From: Cyanophora paradoxa
Taxonomy: Eukaryota > Glaucocystophyceae > Cyanophorales > Cyanophoraceae
Reading direction: 5' to 3'
DNA: 64,000 bases
NCBI GenBank assembly: GCA_004431415.1
Contig: QPMI01000103.1
Coordinates: forward strand, 1 to 64,000
In this document: positions 45,101-53,314 of the stretch, piece by piece
How positions within the stretch are numbered: the first letter of the stretch is position 1
How the letters are laid out: the number at the start of each line of letters is the position of its first letter
Position numbers and translations under genes: made by a program
The notes under the pieces: model-generated
The model's database searches: none
What the model was told of the DNA's origin: nothing
The model's input: only the letters and a program-made list of their open reading frames with translations

Positions 45101-46810
45101 GATCGCTAGTACTAGCGCTAGTTCAGTTAAGTTCAGCGGTTTTACATGCATCGCCCTCTGTGGTGTCGTCTGGCTAGCTACTTCTCGGGGCTTGCTCGTG
45201 TTCTTGCACGTTCCGCTTGTCACTCTGTCCGCTGCAAGGGCGCTGTTCCCTTGCGTTCCCCCTGTCAGGAGCAGGAGGGCTAGTCGGAGGGCACTGCTGG
45301 CTCGCCGGGCCTGTCGGGTTTCCTGTCCCTTTCTCTTTGCTATCTGTCTTCTTGTTCTAGCCCTCTCCCCGTCGTGATTCTCGCCCCTGTTCTTAGTGTC
45401 CTCTCCATTTGCAGCGCTGCAGGCGGCAATGATAGCTGTTATCGTATTTACAGTCATGCTAGAGAGCCCTTGGAGTTCGGCTATGTACATTATTAGGATT
45501 ATTCCGAGCAGATTTATTATGCGCGGCAGGGGCGGGGCGCGGGGGGCTGCTTGTTGGAGCGCCTTGAGAGCCGTTCCCGCCGCTGTCCAGCGCCAGAGGT
45601 TCACTGGCTCCGGGTTCGAGTTCACCATTGCGCTTGAGCTTGTTTGTCTGCGGGCGGGCGGGCGGGGCGATGGGCCGGTCGGGGCAGTGTATTCGTCAGA
45701 GAGAGCTCGAGGGCGGGATTTGCGGACGAGCGAATCTGGATCCGGATCTTGTGTTGGCCACGCAGCTGCCGAACAGCTCGTGCCTGACTCCGCAGCTGCC
45801 GAGCAGCTCGGGCCTTCCCTTTCGCCGCCGAGCGGCTCTGGGACGTCTTGTACTGGCCACGCAGCTGCCAAGCAGCTCGTGCCTGACTCCGCAGCTGCCG
45901 AGCAGCTCGGGCCTTCCCTTTCGCCGCCGAGCGGCTCTGGGGCTTCTTGTACTGGCCACGCAGCTGCCGAGCAGCTCGTGCCTGACTCCGCAGCTGCCGA
46001 GCAGCTCGAGCCTTCCTTTTCGATCGTGATAGCGAGGTGGGGCGAGGCGGGCGGGACGGGTGGGGGCGGGATGATGTCGCACATGGTCATGTTGATCATG
46101 AAGTGAGCTCGAGGGCCCATGATCAGATCTGCGCATTCTGCGGCGGGCGGGCTGGCGATGAGCGCAGGGAGGCAGGGCGGGGCGCACAGCGTCTCTGTTG
46201 TGTTGGCGCTGGCGTTCGTTGAGGCCGGGAGCAGCATAACGATCCGGATCAAATCTGCGGTACTGGAGCACAGCAGCGCTTTCGCGGCTAGCGGGCGCGC
46301 GCGGGGGTCTAGCGCTTCGGGCATCATGGTCTCGTACGGTTTCGTGGCTGTTGAGTGGCGTTCGCGGCCGCCTGTCGTAGTCTTCAATCCCGTTCCGTTG
46401 CCGAGAGCTGTTTGAACGAGAACTGCGGTCAGCAGGGTCAGCATTGCGATTCCCATTGCGATGCGTATACAAATCGTCCTTCGTAGTGTCCTTGTCGAGC
46501 GAAGTCGGGCTCCCGGTGCTGCGTCCGTAGCGGGAAGCCGCGAGGCTTCCCGCTGCCGCGGCCTGCCCCGGTGCGGGGGGCAGGCGCGCTCGCTCGGCTG
46601 GCTGCTGGGGTCCCCGGATGCGTGTTTTGATCCGGGGCCTGGCCGCTGGCGTGTCGTTCGCTGGCGGCCGTCTTCGCTCGCAGCTCCGTGCGTCTCGGCG
46701 GCTTGTCTGGGCGCTCGGGCAGGGTGTCCCGACGCTTGCTCGCATCTTATGCTGTGGTCCTGTGGGCGTTCTCGCGCTGGCCGCTGTTGTGCGGTGACGA
46801 TGAAGTACAT
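42146..46810 (-). CDS. LINE polyprotein, N-terminal part: APE endonuclease and reverse transcriptase (1554 aa)
   Basis: Residues about 625-900 form an APE-like endonuclease: LLTRNVCSF start, VALQEINLP (metal-binding Glu), LIVMGDLNSVA and the terminal SDHLPM. Residues about 1200-1500 form the RT: RPITLLEVGDKLMKGILADR, a SGFLKGKTTED block, ILQDIRRAYD and the catalytic AFADDTHW (FADD, near residue 1457). The first ~620 residues are unusual: basic/Pro-rich, with several hydrophobic stretches (for example AMGIAMLTLLTAVLV, INLLGIILIMYIA, LALVLAILLAMVQG) and three 33-residue repeats rich in Cys and Ala. The frame ends in the RT C-terminal region at TGA 42148-42146. The start at 46810 is the first ATG and is not independently supported. 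Confidence 0.85.
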   Translation of the reverse strand: MYFIVTAQQRPARERPQDHSIRCEQASGHPARAPRQAAETHGAASEDGRQRTTRQRPGPGSKHASGDPSSQPSERACPPHRGRPRQREASRLPATDAAPGARLRSTRTLRRTICIRIAMGIAMLTLLTAVLVQTALGNGTGLKTTTGGRERHSTATKPYETMMPEALDPRARPLAAKALLCSSTADLIRIVMLLPASTNASANTTETLCAPPCLPALIASPPAAECADLIMGPRAHFMINMTMCDIIPPPPVPPASPHLAITIEKEGSSCSAAAESGTSCSAAAWPVQEAPEPLGGEREGPSCSAAAESGTSCLAAAWPVQDVPEPLGGEREGPSCSAAAESGTSCSAAAWPTQDPDPDSLVRKSRPRALSDEYTAPTGPSPRPPARRQTSSSAMVNSNPEPVNLWRWTAAGTALKALQQAAPRAPPLPRIINLLGIILIMYIAELQGLSSMTVNTITAIIAACSAANGEDTKNRGENHDGERARTRRQIAKRKGQETRQARRASSALRLALLLLTGGTQGNSALAADRVTSGTCKNTSKPREVASQTTPQRAMHVKPLNLTELALVLAILLAMVQGTAAAQGLAKGTVFPSLATGLVASFLGGAARIKVQLNGQEAAKALQGRLRLLTRNVCSFTDAKRSALPRMAEAYGLDAVALQEINLPCLRRGRPNQWEKMLNAGDEKGIGPYFTSGPPADKDGARHKKGALLWISRRWRPYAKVTHRIPGRLVAVKLELPNFRQVHLVSVYVPPDKNENAQTKADYEQIMKTLQEMHEQVDLDPYPQPLIVMGDLNSVAERTKDRISAGRWATPVGADHYAEDLWARVEEWGWKDAYRVAQPNAKEVTYIRGSTEGVPDEIETGSRIDVILLNGPAAADGLRAGIEVERANEYMESDHLPMMADIDLTANLRMFGPGAIKHKDRPPRYNFKSLYGPGEAKKEARAEYYGILEEYLKPVLDKYKKIERPKSEEEWRALPEAAKQKLIKAADKAYKELAEETGRAAVEVGCAEIFSARDPDKPPTIARRHNMSLKMRKLRRAWHRLQPEVRLARLQAVSTSLPAGPLPQPRAPTAEWQYWHEALGAAINRLRREIPKEYKKLKTKKRAEYRDKTREWFKTDPGRYWQATMGKSTGIVPFETLVEEVPDHKRPQVLADAPSVRGRLKEYFEEYWGKRDPKIDQTLKEKRLWKHMYKTKTHLKYEGAMDAPRWAEYNEKRRTLKPTAPGDSNLQNSQIKSWPEESAPNELLYLIICDAVRLRRTPDSWNKATTVGISKIPTWDGKLTNVRPITLLEVGDKLMKGILADRLQDMLVKQGALKGQNSGFLKGKTTEDPLFILQGILEDAHQYDKELYVILQDIRRAYDTVSWESMELAFRRLNIPEEYIELHRFSHMNNRTKIRTVHGTTEEFRREVGLAQGAVEAPLHWLIFYDPLLHAQDFVANKMGGTLGPYEMNRGIAKVTHTAFADDTHWIAKSREGIAERARLASDFCDMHDIEISAEKTRYVTRNSKSSPKYGPTMNAPEIGKEGKQIKRTMSENDPLKVLGVFMTVDLDSRPRSTT
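45755..46053 (-). repeat. Three 99-bp in-frame tandem repeats inside the LINE ORF
   Basis: Period 99 bp, starting near 45756, 45855 and 45954 (ggccacgcagctgcc...). On the LINE strand each encodes a 33-residue unit of the form GPSCSAAAESGTSC(S/L)AAAWP. The exact codon multiple preserves the frame. Confidence 0.9.
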
Positions 46811-46957
46811 GTTGACAAGGTTTGGGTGCGCGTTGCGCGGAGAAGCGGCTGATCGCTTCTATATGCTTTGGTTTGGTGTTCTAGCGTCTTTCGCAGGCCG
46901 GAGAGGCCTGGATTTGCTGTTTCGGGCGCGCTGTACAAATTTTCCGGGGTACCGGAA

Positions 46958-46977
46958 TCCCATGCACGCTCAATGGG
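46958..46977. repeat. LINE target-site duplication, right copy
   Basis: Exact match to 38501-38520. The gypsy reading frame runs through it in phase (PCTLNG). Confidence 0.95.
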
Positions 46978-49900
46978 CAGGGCCCGGCAACGCGTGAGTT
47001 GCCGCACCTCTACGTCGAGCCGTCGCCGGAGTCCCCGCAAGCCTTGGGCGTACTCTGCCCTTACCAGCTGCATAATCACCCGGGAGACAAAATGTTTCAC
47101 GTGCGGTTGTGCAATCCTGGCCGGCAGCCGGTAACCCTGCCGCTAGGATCGGTAGTAGCGGTCGCTTCGGCGGTCGCTCTGCCGCCTGGTGATTTTGAGT
47201 ACGAACCTGAGCAGATGCCTTGTAGTGCAAGCGCATTGACAGACCTCCTGATTCGCCGGCTGCGAATCGTGCCTGCCAAACGCCGCACTGGGCTCCGCCA
47301 CTTTAATAGAAAAGCACGCATGCTTGGCGCGGCATATGAGCCCGCCAAAGACGTTGAGAAAATAATCTCCACCCTACGTTCTGTCGTAGATGAGGCGGAA
47401 AAGCAGCGCGCACTGTCTAGCGCAGCGCCTGCGGAGCCCGCCGACCCACCCCGCGCACCGCCCTACGACGTCGACGATATAGTCGTCACGTTTGGCGAGC
47501 TGCCCTTCGACACAGCCGACCGGCCGTTGCAGGACCTTGATGCTATGAGCATCATCAGCTTCGACGACGATGCTATGAGCACGTCGTCACGAAGCGAGTC
47601 CCCAACGCCGGCCCCGATCACAGGCCCTTCGGTCGACGAGTTCGTCGCCGCAGTCGAGGCAGTGGCCGTCCCCAGCGACGCCACCCTGCGCTCGATCTTC
47701 CCCGGTCTCTCCGAAAAAGCGGAGCGCGACTTGCTCGATGCAGTCCGCGCCATGCGCGGCGACGTTACGGTCCGCAAGGCCGCACCGGTCGCCGACGCCG
47801 AGGCCCCACCCCAGAGTGTGGTCACAGCCTCGCTTTCGGCCCGACCCGATGCCCCACCATCTACGACTGCAGCACCCGACGCGAAGCCCGCTGAGGCACC
47901 GCGGCCGGTGCCTAATGCAGAGGAGGAGTGGCAAGAGCTGCTGAAGAAGATTCCTGAGCTCGGCTCTCACCCGTCAATCACGACGGCGCAGAAAGCCGAA
48001 CTTCACGCGCTCCTGCGGCGCTACAAGGATGTCTTCGCAGACAAGGTCGAGGCCAAAGAGGGCACCAGCAACCTGCTCTATTACGAGCACGTGATCAAAC
48101 TCACGACTCGCCTTCCGGTGTTCACGCCTCCGCGGCGTATGAACCCGCACGCCGAGGAACACGCCCGCAAGGAAATTCAGAAACTCCTTGAGCTTGGGCT
48201 GATCGAGCCCTCCCAAGCGGCATATGGCTCGCCAGTAGTGTTGGCCCCTAAAAAGGACGGCACTTGGCGTTTCTGTGTCGACTATCGGAGGCTGAATCAG
48301 ATCACCGAGCGGGACGTGTTTCCCCTGCCCCGCATCGACGACCAGCTCGAGCGCCTCCGCGGCTCGATGGTCTTCTCGACTGCCGACGCGACTGCCGGCT
48401 TCTGGCAGTTGCCTCTGCACCCCGGCTCGCGAGCTTACACTGCATTCGTGGTCCCTTGGGGCCACTTCCAGTGGAAGGTTACGCCGTTTGGGGTCACCAA
48501 TGGGCCCGCGGCCTTCTCCCGCGCGATCACTGCGATCTTGGGCCCCTTGCTGACCACCTGCGTCGTCGCGTACATCGACGATATCACGGTCTTCTCACCG
48601 TCCATCGATCAGCACCTTCTAGACTTGAAGGCGCTCTTCGAGACGATCTCTAAGGCGAACCTGCGCCTGAAGCCGTCGAAATGCCGCTTCTGCGTGCCTG
48701 AAATCGACCTTCTCGGCCACCGCATCTCCGCCGAAGGGATCCGCCAGGACCCTGCGAAGACCAAGGTGATCACGGACTGGCAGACGCCGAAGAACGCGGA
48801 CGAGCTCCGCTCGTTCCTCGGCCTCGCCGGCTACTACCGCCGCTTTGTTGAGAACTTCTCCAAAGTGGTGCACGCCATGCAGCGCCTTCTATTGAAGGAC
48901 GCCGTCTGGAGTTGGCCAGAGGACGGCCCCGCCGACCGTGCCTTTAAGGAGCTGAAAGAACTCTTGGGCCGCGATATCATATTGCGGTTCCCGGACTTCT
49001 CGAAGCCCTTCATTCTCCAGACGGACGCCAGCACCTATGCCATCGGCGCGATTCTGAGCCAGGCCGACGACAAAGGCGTCGAGCGGCCGCTCGCGTTCAT
49101 CAGCCGCACGCTGCTGCCGGCCGAGATGAACTACTCCGCTACGGAACTGGAGTGCCTCGCAGTAGTCTGGGCCATTAAATATTGGCGCCACTACCTGCTC
49201 GGCGGCCCCCAGTTCCTGGTGCGGACCGACCACCACGCCCTCCAGTGGCTGAAGACGCTGGACCCGACGACGGGTCGCCTCGGTCGCTGGTCCCTGCTCT
49301 TGCAGGCCTACGACTTTGAGATCGTCTACCGCCCTGGCAAGCAGAACGGGGGTCCTGACGCGTGCTCGCGTCTCCCTAAGGACCACCCCGTCTGGCAGCC
49401 AGGCGGTGCAGACGGTTCCTCGTCCAAGCCCGCGGCCTACAAGGGCGCCGAGGGCTTCGGCATCCCGCAGCACGCTGTAGGGGCCGAGCCAGAGGACCCC
49501 GACGTTCCGCTGGGCATCTTTAGGATGCAGCTGGGCCCGACCGAGCGGGCCCTGCGCCAGCTCGCCAACTCCGCCGGCTTCCGCGCGGAAGCCCCAGCCG
49601 AGGGTGGCCGAGCCGCTAGGCGCCGAGTGCCCCGGGCGGCGCCTGCGAGCGCCCCCTCTCCCCCGCCGGGCCGCTCCTCTTATGCAGAGGAGGAGTCGCG
49701 GCCCCCTGTACCAGCCAGCGCTCTCGAGGCCGAGCCCGACGCCGGCGCCCCTGAAGCGCCCGCGCCCGAGCCTGAGGGTGAGGCTGGCGGTGCTGCGGAA
49801 ACAGATTCCGACGCCGAGCCCCCGCCGCCAGAGCGCGCGCCGCGACGCCTGCCCCGCGAGCTCGCCAAGCTTGCTGCGTCGGCTGGGTTCGCTGAGGCCA

Positions 49901-52368
49901 AGGCCTCCGCCTCGGCTACCGACGCCGCCACGCGCAAGCGAGCGCGGGCCGCCCCAGAGCGCTTTGCGCCCCCTGCGCCAGAGTCGGTCTCGCCGCCCCC
50001 GAAGCGACGGGAGCCGGGCCCGGCGCCCGTTGTCGAAGAGCGCGAGTCCCCCTCGGACGCGGAGATGCCCGACGCCCCTGAGGGCGACCTGGGCGCCCCG
50101 GCCGCGCTGCTGGAGGACGCTCACGCAGAGGCCGAGGCCTCGGGCGAGATCGCTGACGAGTCGCTGCCGGAAGGGCCTGTCCCCTCCGACGCCTGCGACG
50201 CTGACGGCTTTCCCCTCGCTCTTGCGGAGCGGGTACCGAAGCGCTCAGAAACCGGGCCCCGTCGGTGGGGCGCCAAGGGATTCGCTGAGCCGCGGCCCCT
50301 GCATCCCGACGCGCTCTTCCCTCGCGGCCCCGCCTTGAGGCGGCAGCCTCGAGATGAGTACAACACGCGCCACTGGCGTCCCCCGGTCGACCCCTCTGAT
50401 CGGCCGGTGCCGGTCCATATTGAGTGGGAGCCGGAGGACCCCGAGGGCGAGCCGCCTCCCGGGCCTCCGCGCCGGCGCTCACTCTCCCCAGAGACTGCCC
50501 GCCACCAGATCCGCGTTCGGCCGGTCCCTCCGGACCCCAAGCCAGCGCCGCGGGCTCGAGGTCGCCCCTCTGCCCGCGGGCAGGCTTCCGACGACGCCGC
50601 CCCGCTCGAGCCCGAGACGGTCGCCGCCGAGACCGCTGCCCCGCAGCGGTGGGTAGAACTCGACCTTAGAGGCCGGGACGTTCGCCCGCCGTGCAAGCCG
50701 GTCTTCGTGGATACCGTCCTCGACGCGTGGGCCTGCGGACCCTCGCCAGCCGTCGACGGGGCGCTCCCCGACGCGCTGCGCCGTATGTTCCCGACCGAGA
50801 GGCGCGAGCGTCTGCTCGCCGCCCAGAAGGAGGATTCCTTCTGTAAGAAGCTTCTCGCCTTCCACGTAGAGGGCGAGAACCCAACTGTCTGCACCCGCGG
50901 CTCGAGGCGCGACGCAGACCCCTGCTCGCCCAGCTGCGCTCACTGCCTGCGGGCCAAGGAGCGCTTTGCACGCCTGGCCGGCGAGTTCAGCCTGGCCGAC
51001 GACGGCGTCATCGAGCGCAACCCCTTGGTCCCAGCCGGCCGGTTTCTACCCGTCTTGCCGGACGCTTGGATTGACAGGGTGCTCTACGCCTATCACGAGG
51101 GCTGGGCCCATCGAGGCGCGCCCGTGATAGCCCGACGGATCGCCCTGCGGTTCTGGTGGCCTGGCATGTACGCCTCCATCGCTCGCTTTGTGCGGTCGTG
51201 CCCGCACTGTCAGTTCGCGAAGGCCGCGAAGCCCCGCCGTACCGCCATTCAGGTGATACAGCCTTCGGGCAAGGGAGACCTGTGGCAGGTGGATATCTTC
51301 CACTTGGATATGCACGAAGACGGTTCGCGATACATCATCGCGTACGTCGACGCGTACACCAAGTTCTGCTATATCTACCCGCTCTCCCGTATCTCCGGTG
51401 AGGCCTTGCTCGCCACCGCGATCGACTTCTATATGCACGAGGGCGTGCCCGCGCGCATCCTTACGGACCGCGGGTCCCAACTCGTTGGAGGCGCGTGGAA
51501 CGCGTTCTTCAAGGAGAAAGGCACCCGGTTCGTGCACGCGGCCGCCTACCACCACGCCTCGAACGGCGGCGCCGAGCGCCTGGGCGGAGTCTACAAGACT
51601 CTCGCTTACGCCATGTGCCGTGAGCACAAGCGGCCGCTCTCTGACTGGCCTCTCTACAACGCCGATATCGTTCTCGCGTTGCGGACCACCGTGCACTCCG
51701 CCACCGGGTTCTCCCCGATGGTCCTGCACCGCGGTTCTGAAGTGCACCTGCCCTGCGAAGTGCGCTTCGGAGCCGGCGTCCGCTTCGTGAACCCCGACCA
51801 CACGCACCCAGCCGATTACCTTCTCGCGATGACGCGCGCTGCCGCGAGCGCCGACGCTGCCTCGCGCGAGTACCGTCGGTTCTATCGGAACCGCATGGTT
51901 GCTCGCACCGGCAACCCGCCTCATCGTCGCCGCTTTGAGGTTGGCGACAAGGTATTGTGCTGGATGGGCGAACACAACAAAGGGCTGTACAATTCGTGGG
52001 TCGGGCCTTACACCGTGACTGGCGTTAACCCTGGCGGTTACACCTACACGGTCAAGGGATCGGCTAAGCCCTACTCCGCCAAGGACGACGCCCGTACCCG
52101 TCCTTTGCGCGAGACTGTCGCCCACATCGACTGCATGCTTCCGTTCCGCACGCGCCTCTCCGAGTCTCAAGCCCGTCCTCGCGTTGGTCGGCCTCGGAAG
52201 ACTGCTGCGAACGTTGACGAGCCGGCGATCGACCCCGCGCCCGCGGACCCGCCTGCTCAAGAACAAAACCCACCTCTCGCCCCTGACGTCGACGCCGAGG
52301 GCCCCGAGCGGGCTGCCGAGGGCGACGAGGTTGAGATGGATGACGCGATTTTGGTCGACGACCTGTGA
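46978..52368 (+). CDS. Ty3/gypsy Pol: reverse transcriptase, RNase H, integrase
   Basis: Numbering from 46999. RT spans about residues 400-570: AAYGSPVVLAPKKDGTWRFC, FSTADATAGFWQLPL, and the catalytic YIDD near residue 525. RNase H spans about 670-800: LQTDAS, ATELECLAVVWA, and RTDHHALQWL. A 500-residue Pro/Ala/Glu/Arg-rich spacer follows, then the integrase zinc domain (YHEGWAHRG with CPHCQFAK, about 1365-1400). The DDE core has D in VDIFHLD (~1431), D in LTDRGSQ (~1489) and E in NGGAERLGG (~1528). A GPY/F-like WVGPYTV lies near 1668. The tail is acidic and has no chromodomain. The open frame extends upstream to the LINE junction, so the first methionine is not a start; translation should come by frameshift from the protease frame. 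No internal stop codons. Confidence 0.93.
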   Translation, partial: QGPATRELPHLYVEPSPESPQALGVLCPYQLHNHPGDKMFHVRLCNPGRQPVTLPLGSVVAVASAVALPPGDFEYEPEQMPCSASALTDLLIRRLRIVPAKRRTGLRHFNRKARMLGAAYEPAKDVEKIISTLRSVVDEAEKQRALSSAAPAEPADPPRAPPYDVDDIVVTFGELPFDTADRPLQDLDAMSIISFDDDAMSTSSRSESPTPAPITGPSVDEFVAAVEAVAVPSDATLRSIFPGLSEKAERDLLDAVRAMRGDVTVRKAAPVADAEAPPQSVVTASLSARPDAPPSTTAAPDAKPAEAPRPVPNAEEEWQELLKKIPELGSHPSITTAQKAELHALLRRYKDVFADKVEAKEGTSNLLYYEHVIKLTTRLPVFTPPRRMNPHAEEHARKEIQKLLELGLIEPSQAAYGSPVVLAPKKDGTWRFCVDYRRLNQITERDVFPLPRIDDQLERLRGSMVFSTADATAGFWQLPLHPGSRAYTAFVVPWGHFQWKVTPFGVTNGPAAFSRAITAILGPLLTTCVVAYIDDITVFSPSIDQHLLDLKALFETISKANLRLKPSKCRFCVPEIDLLGHRISAEGIRQDPAKTKVITDWQTPKNADELRSFLGLAGYYRRFVENFSKVVHAMQRLLLKDAVWSWPEDGPADRAFKELKELLGRDIILRFPDFSKPFILQTDASTYAIGAILSQADDKGVERPLAFISRTLLPAEMNYSATELECLAVVWAIKYWRHYLLGGPQFLVRTDHHALQWLKTLDPTTGRLGRWSLLLQAYDFEIVYRPGKQNGGPDACSRLPKDHPVWQPGGADGSSSKPAAYKGAEGFGIPQHAVGAEPEDPDVPLGIFRMQLGPTERALRQLANSAGFRAEAPAEGGRAARRRVPRAAPASAPSPPPGRSSYAEEESRPPVPASALEAEPDAGAPEAPAPEPEGEAGGAAETDSDAEPPPPERAPRRLPRELAKLAASAGFAEAKASASATDAATRKRARAAPERFAPPAPESVSPPPKRREPGPAPVVEERESPSDAEMPDAPEGDLGAPAALLEDAHAEAEASGEIADESLPEGPVPSDACDADGFPLALAERVPKRSETGPRRWGAKGFAEPRPLHPDALFPRGPALRRQPRDEYNTRHWRPPVDPSDRPVPVHIEWEPEDPEGEPPPGPPRRRSLSPETARHQIRVRPVPPDPKPAPRARGRPSARGQASDDAAPLEPETVAAETAAPQRWVELDLRGRDVRPPCKPVFVDTVLDAWACGPSPAVDGALPDALRRMFPTERRERLLAAQKEDSFCKKLLAFHVEGENPTVCTRGSRRDADPCSPSCAHCLRAKERFARLAGEFSLADDGVIERNPLVPAGRFLPVLPDAWIDRVLYAYHEGWAHRGAPVIARRIALRFWWPGMYASIARFVRSCPHCQFAKAAKPRRTAIQVIQPSGKGDLWQVDIFHLDMHEDGSRYIIAYVDAYTKFCYIYPLSRISGEALLATAIDFYMHEGVPARILTDRGSQLVGGAWNAFFKEKGTRFVHAAAYHHASNGGAERLGGVYKTLAYAMCREHKRPLSDWPLYNADIVLALRTTVHSATGFSPMVLHRGSEVHLPCEVRFGAGVRFVNPDHTHPADYLLAMTRAAASADAASREYRRFYRNRMVARTGNPPHRRRFEVGDKVLCWMGEHNKGLYNSWVGPYTVTGVNPGGYTYTVKGSAKPYSAKDDARTRPLRETVAHIDCMLPFRTRLSESQARPRVGRPRKTAANVDEPAIDPAPADPPAQEQNPPLAPDVDAEGPERAAEGDEVEMDDAILVDDL

Positions 52369-53193
52369 GATGCTTGTCCCGTTGCCGTCCCACTTGCGAT
52401 CGCTGCGCCTGCGCCGTGGGGCAGATTTCTTTGCCCGCTTTGCCTCAGCCTTGGCTTCCGAGGTGGGACGTGGGTTGGCTGGTGGCCAATCACGGGGCGT
52501 CATCTGGGCCTTTCGTTCCATTTTCTGGGATCTGGGCCCGTCGTTCGTGGAGAATGGCTGGGTGTAGGCCTCCCGGGTGCCTGCGGGTCCGTGAGGGGCT
52601 CGAGGTTGCTGGCTGGGGGTGCACTCAGTCGTGCCCTATCCTTTCGTTGGGCCTGATGGGCGGCCCGAATACCTCCTCGCTGGTTTCTTCCCGAGGCGGT
52701 GAAACTTCCCATCCGTGCCACTCTCCTTCGGCTCTCGCCGTTGGAGTGAGTTTGGGCCAGCTTTTGGGGGTTTCGAGTTCTATGCTTTTCCATCTTTCGA
52801 GCTTGGCCTGGGGTTGCCTAGGTACATGCACTATGCTGGTATCGGCTCCTATTTCGGTCGCGAGCTATGCTACCTGGCATATCTGGTTGCTGATGACGGA
52901 CATTCTACTTCGAGAGGAGTTCACTCGCCGCCGCCCTGTCGCTGCCACGGTCGGTGCACACCCCGGCGGTGGGGTGGACGCCCCGTCGAGCATGCAGACT
53001 CGACGTTCGGCTTGGCGCGGTCCGGTGCGAGGACGCACCGTATGCAGAGTGAGGAGTTGTCGCGTGCCGCGATTCCCTCGGATTAGGCTAGCCGGTAGTC
53101 TATGCGTAGCCGCTAGCCCTAGTCTAGTGCTATCGAGCGGCTAGCTCTAGCACTCTCTGTATTCTGACTTAGCGCCGGGCGCGACTCCGTTTG
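52369..53193. other. Gypsy 3' non-coding region
   Basis: Follows the pol stop. It is T-rich compared with pol, so a 259-codon frame (52365-53144) is open, but it has no recognisable env or other domain and runs on towards the LTR-like segment. No clear polypurine tract could be fixed, so the left LTR boundary is uncertain (somewhere before 53194). Confidence 0.45.
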
Positions 53194-53314
53194 GGGGTAC
53201 GCGATCCCTGGACGGGTACACTTGTGAATAGACCACTTGTGCTCCCAGCTACAGCCACAGCCCGTGCGTGACCGCACGGACGCTGCACCGGGTGGGAATC
53301 CTCTCATCCGACAG
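53194..53314 (+). repeat. LTR-like segment B at the gypsy 3' end
   Basis: Homologous to 12522-12657, with the same ordered blocks and the same ending GGGTGGGAATCCT..CATCCGACAG. Its hairpin (53262-53279, ccgtgcg with cgcacgg) replaces the ccgcgcagt/actgcgcgg hairpin of copy A while keeping pairing. Its position after pol supports an LTR R/U5-type region, ending at or near CATCCGACA. Confidence 0.6.

Larger units (their letters stand above)
38521..46957 (-). mobile_element. Full-length-looking LINE (APE endonuclease, RT, RNase H) nested in the gypsy element
   Basis: Bounded by exact 20-bp direct repeats. Reading on the minus strand, it has a 5' untranslated region of about 150 bp, an ORF with hydrophobic segments, an APE-type endonuclease and RT, then RNase H and a zinc-motif C-terminal region, then about 110 bp of 3' sequence. 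The domain order APE-RT-RNase H fits the I/Tad/R1-like groups; the precise clade is not assigned. The coding strand ends in aaa followed by 13 T, not in A. The polyprotein is broken into three frames, so this copy is probably inactive unless the breaks are sequence errors. Confidence 0.9.
37829..53314 (+). mobile_element. Ty3/gypsy LTR retrotransposon, 5'-truncated, split by a LINE
   Basis: Domain order is protease, (frameshift), reverse transcriptase, RNase H, long Pro/Ala/Glu-rich spacer, zinc-binding and DDE integrase, GPY/F-like module, then an LTR-like 3' end. This order and the integrase position are diagnostic of Ty3/gypsy. The left end abuts the palindrome, and no gag, primer-binding site or 5' LTR is visible. 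An 8.4-kb LINE sits between protease and RT with a 20-bp target-site duplication, and the gypsy frame resumes in phase after the second copy of the duplication. Apart from this insertion and the truncation, the pol frame has no stop codon, implying a fairly young copy. Confidence 0.9.

Noticed and set aside
38678-46445. Plus-strand frames opposite the LINE (for example 40364-41374, 43119-43982)
   Set aside because: Antisense shadows of the LINE coding strand with no domains of their own.
52365-53144. 259-codon frame after gypsy pol as an env-like gene
   Set aside because: Hydrophobicity comes from T-rich sequence; no signal peptide, glycosylation pattern or fusion-type motif is convincing, and no spliced acceptor was found.
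12522-53314. LTR-like segments A and B as the 5' and 3' LTRs of one gypsy insertion
   Set aside because: They are too diverged for a pair created in one insertion event, and unrelated elements and intergenic DNA lie between.
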